Translations under genes and position numbers: made by a program
Notes under the pieces: generated by a model
What the model saw: the letters and a program-made list of their open reading frames with translations, nothing else
Database searches by the model: none
What the model was told of the DNA's origin: nothing
Shown here: one piece after another, positions 1-6,400 of the stretch
How positions within the stretch are numbered: position 1 is the first letter of the stretch
How the letters are laid out: every line of letters begins with the position of its first letter
NCBI GenBank assembly: GCA_964393895.1
Contig: CAYMWP010000103.1
Coordinates: 1 to 17,101, forward strand
From: B4-G1 sp964393895
GTDB taxonomy: Bacteria; Chloroflexota; Anaerolineae; B4-G1
Direction of reading: 5' to 3'
DNA: 17,101 nt

Positions 1-12
1 TAAGTTCACAGG

Positions 13-1458
13 TCAACTGACACGTTTGGGAGCAATTTTGGATCTACTGAGACTGTGAATCGGCACTCCCATCACGTCGGGCTTACGATGTACCTCACAT
101 TCAAGTCTCTTTTCGGTCTCTCCTTTCCACCGACAGATACTCAACCCGGCCTTCGTACCGACCAAAGCACCACCCCCCGTCGGAAAAAGGGCGATGGCTT
201 GCACATCGTTAGAGGCCAAACCATCGTTCGTGGTGATCGGCCCGATCCAGGGGGCGTTGACCAAGCGCTCATCGTGCAGCGCCAATCCGTCCCCCATCAC
301 TCCGATCCAGATAACCCCATCCTCGTCTATAACGACCGCGCGCACGGCTCCAGGGGCTGCGGTGTCCCAGGGCGGCTGATATGGACATGACCAATCATCT
401 CCGCTCAAACGGTACAACCCATAGTTCGTCCCGACCCACAACGCGCCGTCGAATCCCTTGGCGATGCTGAACGGGATAAAGTAGACGCCCTTTTCCCACC
501 CCGAGGGAGCGGCGATGTGTCGCCACTGCTCATCCGCTTCCAGAACGCCTAACGAGTGTCCATCCCAAGCCCCGACGCACCCCCGCTCGCCATCCAGATA
601 AATCGTGCTGACGCGACAGCCGGGCAACCCATCTCTGCCTGCCCGCGTGTAGCTCGCCACTGGCGAGTAAGGACGCCAATCCGCTCGCTCACTCTCCTGG
701 CCCAAGACCGCCAGGCCGCCCCCCGACGTTCCCACCCAAATTCGCCCGTTCCGTTCGTCCACCGCCAGCGCCGCCACCGTATCAGCCACCAGGTCGCGGA
801 AATCGTAAGAGACGTGGGCAGAACGTGCGGTAAAGGTCTCCAGCCCACCGCCGGACATCCCGACCCACCAGCGCGTCCCATCGACATCGGACTGGGCAGC
901 CGAGGCGAGAACGCCCTCCTCCGACATCGGTATTTCACCTTGACATTCCAGCGGCATATTCTCCTGCCAGAGCGACCACGTCACCCCGATGGCGGCCGCC
1001 AGGCCCATGACGATCAACGCCGCGATGCCCAGCCGCCGCCAGGTTCGCAAGCGACAAGCCCGGTGGAGCAGCTCGGCCGAGCCGGGATAGTGGGCGTCGA
1101 GGGCGCGCAGTTCGACCAACGCCTCCAGCGCGTCGCTCACCTGACCGCGCTCCAGGAGCACGGCTGCCTGCCCGAACAGATTCGCCGCTCGCTCCCCCCG
1201 CTCAGCACGGCGGGTCTGCTCCGCCATATCCGCCAGGCGGGCTGCCAGGGCGGGGAACTCGCCCTTGACGACGATGGCAACGTTGCCCGATCCAACGATA
1301 TTGCCATCGCCCGTGATCTCCAGGTTACGCGCCGCGAGAGCCGAGATGACGGCCTCGGGCGCGTGCGCCTGCAGCGCCAGAGCCAGTTCCGGCAAGCGCG
1401 AGGCGTCCCCGGCCTGAAGGGCGTCTATCAAGCGTGTCAGGTCATCCGATTGGTCCAT
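13..1458 (-). CDS. Membrane-anchored beta-propeller protein
   Basis: A 481-residue protein in three parts. Residues 1-140 are cytoplasmic and mostly helical, with a short turn-rich motif at 48-66 (ITGDGNIVGSGN...) and a TPR-like helix pair at about 90-135. One membrane helix lies at about 143-164. The rest is a propeller of about six blades with recurring 'WVGTSGGGL'-type strands (near 198-206, 240-249 and four later copies), resembling the two-component regulator propeller repeat. ATG at 1458 is chosen over an in-frame start at 1515 because MDQSDDL begins a coherent helical domain while the extra 19 residues are Pro/Arg-rich. The gene then overlaps the end of the upstream gene by 17 bp, implying co-translation. 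No catalytic domain is visible. A sensory or scaffolding role at the membrane is inferred; the exact function is unknown. Confidence 0.75.
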   Translation of the reverse strand: MDQSDDLTRLIDALQAGDASRLPELALALQAHAPEAVISALAARNLEITGDGNIVGSGNVAIVVKGEFPALAARLADMAEQTRRAERGERAANLFGQAAVLLERGQVSDALEALVELRALDAHYPGSAELLHRACRLRTWRRLGIAALIVMGLAAAIGVTWSLWQENMPLECQGEIPMSEEGVLASAAQSDVDGTRWWVGMSGGGLETFTARSAHVSYDFRDLVADTVAALAVDERNGRIWVGTSGGGLAVLGQESERADWRPYSPVASYTRAGRDGLPGCRVSTIYLDGERGCVGAWDGHSLGVLEADEQWRHIAAPSGWEKGVYFIPFSIAKGFDGALWVGTNYGLYRLSGDDWSCPYQPPWDTAAPGAVRAVVIDEDGVIWIGVMGDGLALHDERLVNAPWIGPITTNDGLASNDVQAIALFPTGGGALVGTKAGLSICRWKGETEKRLECEVHRKPDVMGVPIHSLSRSKIAPKRVS

Positions 1459-2596
1459 CCTGGTGTCCCGCGCCGGCCGAGGCGTAGAGCGTGGCGTGAT
1501 TCCTGTGGATGGCAAAGGCTTCAGGTGACTGATAGCGATGTGTGGCCCAGTGCAGCCAGCCCATGCCGGGGCGAGAGAGGCTGATTTGGCCCTCGCCGGC
1601 TGCTATGCGTGCCTCGCCAAAAGTCGCTCCCCGTGGCATCTCTGCATATCTCATATCGGGAACCGGACGCCACGACGCCCCCCCGTCGTCGCTCCGATAC
1701 ACCCCGCCTCCGCCGCTATCGCTTACGGTCCCGGCGTACAGCCCTTCTCCCCCCGGCCCCACCGCCAGCGCCCTCACGGAACGCGGCCTGCCAGACGGGA
1801 AACCGGTTGTGGTGACCGGCTCCCACTCGACGGCGACCGGGCGGGCGGTGAGCAGGACACCCAACCCATCCAGCGCCACCAGAATCACCAGGCTCCAGGC
1901 CAGTACCTGCCGCAGCCAGAACCAGGCGCGGGTGCGGCGTAGCCTATCCCACTCACGGCGAACTCGCTCACACAATTCTGTTTGCCACGCAACGCGCCAG
2001 ATAAGAGCCAATCCGCTCAATCCCAATCCCAAGCCAAGCGCCATTTTGACTGTCTGGTAATGGTTATCCAGCGTTTCAAGGGCGCCAAATGCAAATGGGT
2101 CATCAGTGACCTCTCCAACATCATCAAACCCAGGAAGGGGAGCAACAATTGTTGAAGGACCTTCCTGGTAACGAGTTCCGAGGGATATAACCCGATCACC
2201 AATGACGTACAGGGTTTCGGGGATGGTTAGCAGAACTCGGATAGGAGTGGGTCTGTCACGGTCGATAAACCAATTTCCAGCCTCGTCTATCTCCCACAGG
2301 CCACCGGCGACCGGCGGCGCTATTACCCAAGGAAGCACGAATAGAAATGTAGCCGTGCATATGATCAAGGCCATCCATCGCACAACTCGATGACGAGATA
2401 GCCGCTCGGCCGCTGCATCTAGCCAACCCCCGACCATCATCACCCATCCAGCAAAGACGAGCGCATCCAGCCAGTTCGGTATTCCCCTTTGAAAAAAGAT
2501 CAAGATCGCATACACGACACATAACAAACTACTGCCCAACCAAGCCAACAAAAACCTGCGCCAACGTTGCCAGCGCGTCATCGTATGATCTCCCAT
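1442..2596 (-). CDS. Multi-pass membrane protein with a truncated BNR/Asp-box propeller
   Basis: A 384-residue protein with about five predicted membrane helices (residues about 14-36, 43-60, 72-95, 184-204, 228-250), a polar loop at 100-180, and a C-terminal segment that starts a BNR-type propeller. The Asp-box SDDGGASW lies at 302-309, preceded by the blade strand GLYAGT. A second blade begins at about 360-373 (AFAIHRNHATLYAS) but the protein stops eleven residues later, so the propeller is far short of a closed fold. A purine-rich Shine-Dalgarno (GAGGGGAG) sits just upstream of ATG 2596; a second ATG five codons in is also possible. It precedes and overlaps the other propeller gene and is probably co-transcribed with it. 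Function unknown; the C-terminus may be truncated by deletion or frameshift. Confidence 0.7.
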   Translation of the reverse strand: MGDHTMTRWQRWRRFLLAWLGSSLLCVVYAILIFFQRGIPNWLDALVFAGWVMMVGGWLDAAAERLSRHRVVRWMALIICTATFLFVLPWVIAPPVAGGLWEIDEAGNWFIDRDRPTPIRVLLTIPETLYVIGDRVISLGTRYQEGPSTIVAPLPGFDDVGEVTDDPFAFGALETLDNHYQTVKMALGLGLGLSGLALIWRVAWQTELCERVRREWDRLRRTRAWFWLRQVLAWSLVILVALDGLGVLLTARPVAVEWEPVTTTGFPSGRPRSVRALAVGPGGEGLYAGTVSDSGGGGVYRSDDGGASWRPVPDMRYAEMPRGATFGEARIAAGEGQISLSRPGMGWLHWATHRYQSPEAFAIHRNHATLYASAGAGHQDGPIG

Positions 2597-2745
2597 CTTA
2601 CTCTCCCCTCACATCCTCCACCTCGCCCCCCTGTCCTGGCCGAAAAGCTCATCCGTTCTACACCAGAGCGCAATTTCCCCACTTTGGTAGAATAGCGACC
2701 TGCCCGTCCTAATCTGCGAGGTAACCGATGACCTTTATCCATCAA

Positions 2746-2774
2746 AGTGTACATTCTATTTGCCAGGCTGTCAA
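2746..2774 (-). promoter_or_regulatory. Probable sigma-70 promoter for the membrane/propeller gene pair
   Basis: On the minus strand a perfect TTGACA (-35, plus coordinates 2769-2774) is followed after 17 bp by TACACT (-10, 2746-2751), which matches four of six consensus bases. Transcription would start near 2739 and give a leader of about 140 nt before ATG 2596. The spacing is ideal, but the -10 is imperfect and the leader has no recognised function. Confidence 0.5.
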
Positions 2775-2910
2775 ACGACGCCTGCGCCAATGGGCAAACC
2801 ACATAAAAGTCCAGAGCCGGACCATTGGGGGTAATCGTGTCAGCGAGCATTGGAACGGGCCGGGGAGCACAGGGAAGGAGCGGTGGTTTTGCCGCTCTTG
2901 CGTCGGGGAA

Positions 2911-2943
2911 AGAAACCAGGTTTTTCAGAAAAACCTGGTTTCT
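2911..2943. repeat. Perfect 16-bp-arm palindrome, possible terminator or interspersed repeat
   Basis: The left arm AGAAACCAGGTTTTTC (2911-2926) is the exact reverse complement of the right arm (2928-2943), with a single base (2927) at the centre. In RNA it would form a long hairpin. It lies about 60 bp past the stop of the repressor gene, so it may end repressor transcription, although only a broken T-run follows it on that strand. The AT core with GG/CC flanks is also typical of short palindromes scattered between genes, so it may be one copy of a genomic repeat family. Confidence 0.7.
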
Positions 2944-3000
2944 CGCCTTGCAAACCCCAGGTTATTGAGAGGATACTTGCGGGGGTACTTGCAGCACAGC

Positions 3001-3765
3001 TTAATCTGCCACAACAACCCGGATTCCTGCGCTCCGGAGCGCTTCGACGACCACCGGCTCGACGCCAGCGTCGGTCACCACCGTATCCACCGCCGACAGC
3101 GACGCGACGAACGCCGGCGCCGTCCGCCCAAACTTGGTGTGGTCGGCGACCAGGATCAGCCGGTCGGCCAGGCGGACAATGGCCCGGTCGGTCATCGTCT
3201 CTGGCAGATAGTCGTTGGTCAGACCGTGCTCCAGGTGCACAGCGCGGATGCCCATCACGACTTTGTCGGCGCGCAACTCGGCCAGCGCCTGCTCGGTGAT
3301 GTGACCGATGAGCGACAGCTCCGACGGGCGTAACAGCCCTCCCAGGACCACGACCGTCAGGTCCGGCGCCTCGGCCAGCAAATTGACCACTGGCAGCGAG
3401 TTGGTGATGACAGTCAATTCCGACCGTCCCTTCAGGTGCTGAGCCACGGCCAGCACCGTGGAACCACTGCCCAGGAACACCGTCTCGCCGTCGGCGATCA
3501 GCGCCGCCGCCGCCCGGCCGATCTGCTCCTTGGCTTCGGCTTGCTCGTGGGTTCTCTGGCAGATGGGCGCTTCAGGGGTGGCCGATTCAGGCCGGACGGC
3601 CCCGCCGTGCACCCGTTGGAGCACCTCTTCGGCGTCCATCTCTTCCAAGTCCCGGCGCACCGTCGCCTCGCTGACGCTAAACTGCTCACACAGCTCGGCG
3701 ACGGAGACTCTCCCGTTCCGGTAGACGATCTGGCGGATCTGTTCCTGACGCGCGGCTTTGTTCAT
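3001..3765 (-). CDS. DeoR/GlpR-family transcriptional repressor
   Basis: A 254-residue regulator of normal family length. The N-terminal winged helix-turn-helix spans about residues 5-57, with the recognition segment VSEATVRRDLEEM at 31-43 and the family signature VLQRVHGGA at 48-56. The C-terminal sugar-phosphate sensor domain (DeoRC, ISOCOT fold) follows with LGSGST at 98-103, TNSLPV at 121-126, GGLLRP at 142-147 and ADHTKFG at 207-213. ATG 3765 is chosen over an in-frame start at 3888 because the helix-turn-helix begins there, GAGGAG precedes it, and the upstream start lies in the promoter. It is divergent from the aminosugar cluster and should control it. DeoR members of this type usually respond to a phosphorylated sugar; tagatose- or galactosamine-6-phosphate would fit, which is inference. 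Confidence 0.93.
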   Translation of the reverse strand: MNKAARQEQIRQIVYRNGRVSVAELCEQFSVSEATVRRDLEEMDAEEVLQRVHGGAVRPESATPEAPICQRTHEQAEAKEQIGRAAAALIADGETVFLGSGSTVLAVAQHLKGRSELTVITNSLPVVNLLAEAPDLTVVVLGGLLRPSELSLIGHITEQALAELRADKVVMGIRAVHLEHGLTNDYLPETMTDRAIVRLADRLILVADHTKFGRTAPAFVASLSAVDTVVTDAGVEPVVVEALRSAGIRVVVAD

Positions 3766-3859
3766 ACTCTCTGGCTCCTCGGCACGACATCCGGTAAAGA
3801 TGGACACACCTGACCCCCCCCTCGAAAGTCCAAAGGGCGAGCGGCTGTGACCGCCTTTC

Positions 3860-3888
3860 ATTTTACCCGAAATCCATACGTCTGTCAA
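3860..3888 (-). promoter_or_regulatory. Sigma-70 promoter of the deoR-type repressor gene
   Basis: On the minus strand TTGACA (plus coordinates 3883-3888), a 17-bp spacer and TAAAAT (3860-3865) form a near-consensus promoter. Transcription would start near 3853, leaving a leader of about 88 nt before ATG 3765. Its -35 box is only 6 bp from the first tandem repeat, which suggests autoregulation. Confidence 0.8.
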
Positions 3889-3894
3889 GCACTA

Positions 3895-3927
3895 TATGAT
3901 TGATTTATGATTGTTATATGTTTGTTT
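3895..3927. promoter_or_regulatory. Candidate operator: three tandem 11-bp repeats
   Basis: TATGATTGATT (3895), TATGATTGTTA (3906) and TATGTTTGTTT (3917) follow one another directly with an exact 11-bp period, about one helical turn. An inverted copy, CAATCATT (3949-3956), lies in the spacer of the plus-strand promoter, and AACAATCAT (3947-3955) is the exact reverse complement of 3907-3915. The array sits between the -35 boxes of two divergent promoters in a GC-rich genome. It is the obvious binding site for the divergent DeoR-type protein. The repeats are seen directly; binding is inferred. Confidence 0.72.
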
Positions 3928-3940
3928 CATCCTTTTTTAC

Positions 3941-3969
3941 TTGACAAACAATCATTTTTGTGATAGAAT
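3941..3969 (+). promoter_or_regulatory. Sigma-70 promoter of the eleven-gene aminosugar cluster
   Basis: TTGACA (3941-3946), a 17-bp spacer and TAGAAT (3964-3969) match the consensus at eleven of twelve positions. Transcription would start near 3976, about 16 nt before ATG 3992, so the leader is very short. The spacer carries an inverted copy of the operator repeat, so a bound repressor would block polymerase directly. Confidence 0.85.
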
Positions 3970-3991
3970 ATGCACGGTTTTGAGAGATGAT

Positions 3992-5179
3992 ATGTCCGGC
4001 GATGCTCTGTTACTGCAAGAGTTCCGACCGCGCCCAGCGCTGGTCACACCTGACTGCACACCACCGCGTCCCCGTTTCCCGGTGATAGATGCCCACAACC
4101 ACCTGGGGGAGCTGTTCAATGGCGGGTGGGTGGATCGGCCTCTCGCCGCATTGTTGGGCGCGATGGACAAAGCCGGCGTCGAGGCCGTGGTCGATCTGGA
4201 TGGCGGTTGGGGGGAGGACACCCTATCTCGCCACCTCGACCATTTTAAGGCCGGCGCGCCGGAGCGCTTTTACCACTTTGGCGGGGTGGATTGGAGCCAA
4301 TGGCCGATGCGGGGCGACCGTTTCGGCGCATGGGCCGCCGACCGCCTGCGTGAGCAAGTGCAGCGCGGCGCCCAAGGTCTCAAGATTTGGAAAGAGCTGG
4401 GCCTCCATGTGCGCGACCATCACGACCGGCGCGTGACCGTGGACGACCCCCGCCTTGACCCCATCTGGCAAACGGCTGCCGAGTTGAACGTCCCCGTGCT
4501 GGTCCACGTGGCCGACCCGGTCGCCTTTTTCGACCCCCTGGACCGCTTTAACGAACACTGGGAAGAACTGCACGTTCACCCGGACTGGCACGTTCCCGCG
4601 CCGCCCGGCCCATCTTTTGAACACATCGTCGAGTCCTTTGCTCGCCTCGTGCTGCGCCACCCGCGGACCACCTTTATCGGCGCCCACGTCGGCTGCTACG
4701 CCGAGAACCTGACCTGGGTCGGCCGCCTGTTAGACCGGGCGCCCAATCTGTACGTGGACATTGCCGCCCGAATCAGCGAGTTGGGCCGCCAGCCCTACAC
4801 CGCGCGCCGCTTCTTCCTAAAGTACGCGGACCGCATCCTGTTCGGCGCCGACCTGGGGGTGGACCCCGCCGTGTACCGCATCTACTACCGCTTCCTGGAG
4901 ACGGACGACGAGTACTTTGACTATGATACCGGCGACGTGCCGGGACAGGGCCGCTGGTGCATCTATGGGCTGTTCCTGCCCGACAATGTGTTGGAGAAGG
5001 TCTATCGTTTGAACGCGCTGCGCTTGCTCGCGGGAAAGCGTCCCGCCGAAGCCGAATCCGCGCCCCTAGGCGCCCCGCGCCCCTCAGAGACCCTAGACCT
5101 CGGAGGTCTCTGCCGAGCTTGTGCTCGCCCAAAACCGCCGATTGGGGCAGTTTTTGAGCCTGAAAACACATCTCATTAG
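3992..5179 (+). CDS. Amidohydrolase-superfamily metalloenzyme (Amidohydro_2 type)
   Basis: A 395-residue TIM-barrel hydrolase. Metal-site residues of the superfamily are visible: H35 and H37 (DAHNHLG), H172 (VLVHVAD), H232 (GAHVG) and D287 (ILFGADLG), with lysines K131 and K134 (LKIWKELG) also in the barrel. ATG 3992 is used because it lies just past the promoter; the longer in-frame start at 3911 is upstream of the -35 box. As first gene of a galactosamine cluster it may remove N-acetyl groups from N-acetylgalactosamine or its oligomers, replacing the missing AgaA-type deacetylase, but lactonase or other hydrolase roles cannot be excluded. The barrel seems to end near residue 348; the last 48 residues are low-complexity Ala/Pro/Arg and are partly encoded by a palindromic repeat. 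Confidence 0.8.
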   Translation: MSGDALLLQEFRPRPALVTPDCTPPRPRFPVIDAHNHLGELFNGGWVDRPLAALLGAMDKAGVEAVVDLDGGWGEDTLSRHLDHFKAGAPERFYHFGGVDWSQWPMRGDRFGAWAADRLREQVQRGAQGLKIWKELGLHVRDHHDRRVTVDDPRLDPIWQTAAELNVPVLVHVADPVAFFDPLDRFNEHWEELHVHPDWHVPAPPGPSFEHIVESFARLVLRHPRTTFIGAHVGCYAENLTWVGRLLDRAPNLYVDIAARISELGRQPYTARRFFLKYADRILFGADLGVDPAVYRIYYRFLETDDEYFDYDTGDVPGQGRWCIYGLFLPDNVLEKVYRLNALRLLAGKRPAEAESAPLGAPRPSETLDLGGLCRACARPKPPIGAVFEPENTSH

Positions 5180-5192
5180 ACCTCCGAGGTCT
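5095..5192. repeat. 98-bp segment bounded by inverted 15-bp palindromic ends
   Basis: AGACCTCGGAGGTCT at 5095-5109 recurs as its exact reverse complement, AGACCTCCGAGGTCT, at 5178-5192. Each copy is itself a 7-bp-arm palindrome around one base. Between them lies an imperfect hairpin (AAAACCGCC paired with GGCAGTTTT, near 5130-5155) followed by a T-run. The segment covers the 3' end and stop codon of the amidohydrolase gene. It looks like a small non-autonomous, MITE/REP-like element or a pair of them; no target-site duplication is obvious. Confidence 0.55.
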
Positions 5193-5224
5193 TACCCAAC
5201 TTGTTTGAAACACACCCAAAAGAT

Positions 5225-6268
5225 ATGCACACCCAAGGATCGCACACGCTGTCCGAGATCACCAGCCAGCCCGACGCCTGGGCCGACGCTCTCCGCGCCT
5301 TTGCCGCGCTCGAAAGGGAGTTGGCGCGCGCCTGGGCGTCGGTCGCGCCCCGCCAGGTCATTTTCATCGGCTGCGGCTCGACCCATTACCTCTCCCAGAC
5401 GGCGGCGGCCCTGTTCCAGGGAGTGACCGGTGTGTCGGCCCGCGCCTGTCCCAGCTCCGAGGTTGTGCTGTTCAGCGAACAGGTGTTGCCTGATCCGCGC
5501 CAGACGTTGCTGGTCGCCATCTCGCGCTCCGGCACGACCACCGAGACGCTGGTCGCCGTGGACCGCTTCCGCCGGATCGGTGGGCGGGCGGTGTGGGCCG
5601 TCACTTGCTACCCGGACAGCCCGCTGGCTCAGGCGGCCGACCTGGTGCTGCCCGCCGAGGCGGCCCAGGAACAGAGCGTCGCCCAGACCCGCTCCTTTGC
5701 CAGCATGTTGGTGCTGGTCCAGGCGACGGCGGCCGCCGTTGCCGGACTGGACCCCGCTCCCCTCGCCGCGCTGCCCGAACTGGGGCGCGAACTCTTGGCG
5801 CAAACCGCCCCCCTGGCGCAGGCGTGGGGCGGCGAGCGTGAGGTGGACCGATTTTTCTTTCTGGGATCCGGGCCCCAGTATGGCCTGGCCAACGAGGCCA
5901 TGCTCAAGATGAAAGAGATGTCCCTCAGCCACAGCGAGGCGTTCCATTTTCTCGAGTTCCGACACGGCCCCATGTCTTTGGTGAACGGCCAATCCTTGGT
6001 CGTCGGGCTGCTCTCGCAGGCCGCCTACGTCCATGAGCAGCGCGTGATGGCCGAAATGTCCGCCCTCGGCGCCGCGACACTCGCGCTGGGGCCGGGCGCG
6101 GCACACGTCCCGCTGGGGGACGAGCACATCCCGGCCTGGGCTATGCCGGTGCTCTATCTGCCGCCGTTGCAACTGATGGCCTACCACCAGGCCATAGCCA
6201 GGGGATTGGACCCGGATAGGCCGCGCCATCTTGAATCGGTCGTCTACCTGGATCCGGCGGCTTTTTAG
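5225..6268 (+). CDS. agaS: AgaS-like double-SIS sugar isomerase/deaminase
   Basis: A 347-residue cytoplasmic protein with two SIS domains and no glutaminase domain. The first domain has IGCGSTHY (near residues 44-51) and the phosphate-binding loop SRSGTTTET; the second has LGSGPQYGLANEAMLKMKEMS and the catalytic-type segment FLEFRHGPMS. The C-terminus (GLDPDRPRHLESV) matches the tail shared with GlmS and AgaS. In the AgaS reaction galactosamine-6-phosphate is converted to tagatose-6-phosphate with loss of ammonia, which fits the LacD aldolase and GatZ nearby. ATG 5225 is chosen; an in-frame TTG at 5201 would add eight residues, and neither start has a strong Shine-Dalgarno. A glucosamine-specific enzyme is possible by sequence but unlikely in this context. 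Confidence 0.85.
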   Translation: MHTQGSHTLSEITSQPDAWADALRAFAALERELARAWASVAPRQVIFIGCGSTHYLSQTAAALFQGVTGVSARACPSSEVVLFSEQVLPDPRQTLLVAISRSGTTTETLVAVDRFRRIGGRAVWAVTCYPDSPLAQAADLVLPAEAAQEQSVAQTRSFASMLVLVQATAAAVAGLDPAPLAALPELGRELLAQTAPLAQAWGGEREVDRFFFLGSGPQYGLANEAMLKMKEMSLSHSEAFHFLEFRHGPMSLVNGQSLVVGLLSQAAYVHEQRVMAEMSALGAATLALGPGAAHVPLGDEHIPAWAMPVLYLPPLQLMAYHQAIARGLDPDRPRHLESVVYLDPAAF

Positions 6269-6400
6269 CGGGTCGGTCCTCTCGTCATCTATCAATTTGT
6301 CAATCGAAAGTAAAAGTGGAAAGGAGGTAGCCCGTATAAGTTTACTTGGCAAGTTCCCTATGCACGACCGGATAAAAACAAGATCAGAGGAGGAAATAAG

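Larger units (their letters stand above)
2597..3000. other. Non-coding interval between the membrane genes and the repressor gene
   Basis: About 400 bp with no convincing gene. Short open frames exist on both strands (for example minus 2850 to 2578) but resemble no family, and one runs into antisense of the repressor gene. The interval holds the likely promoter of the minus-strand membrane genes (2746-2774) and a long perfect palindrome (2911-2943). Near 2975-2996 the word TACTTGC occurs twice, nine bases apart. Confidence 0.6.

Noticed and set aside
556..1584. Long plus-strand frame opposite the propeller genes
   Set aside because: Arg/Pro/His-rich antisense shadow of two better-supported minus-strand genes, typical of GC-rich DNA.
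2578..2850. Minus-strand open frame of 90 codons in the intergenic region
   Set aside because: It overlaps the promoter and start of the membrane-protein gene, has no recognisable domain and no clear ribosome-binding site.
2728..3333. Plus-strand open frame of about 200 codons
   Set aside because: Its second half is antisense to the well-supported repressor gene and the Arg-rich translation matches no family.
3911..3991. In-frame upstream extension of the amidohydrolase (27 residues)
   Set aside because: It begins upstream of the -35 box of its own promoter and the residues are unlike a normal N-terminus; ATG 3992 lies just after the predicted transcription start.
5130..5160. Rho-independent terminator after the amidohydrolase gene
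   Set aside because: The stem is short and imperfect, it lies inside the coding region, and the downstream gene is closely spaced in the same cluster.
6269..6400. Possible internal promoter before the binding-protein gene
   Set aside because: TTGTCA at 6297 and TATAAG at 6335 are not at a workable spacing, and no other -35/-10 pair fits.
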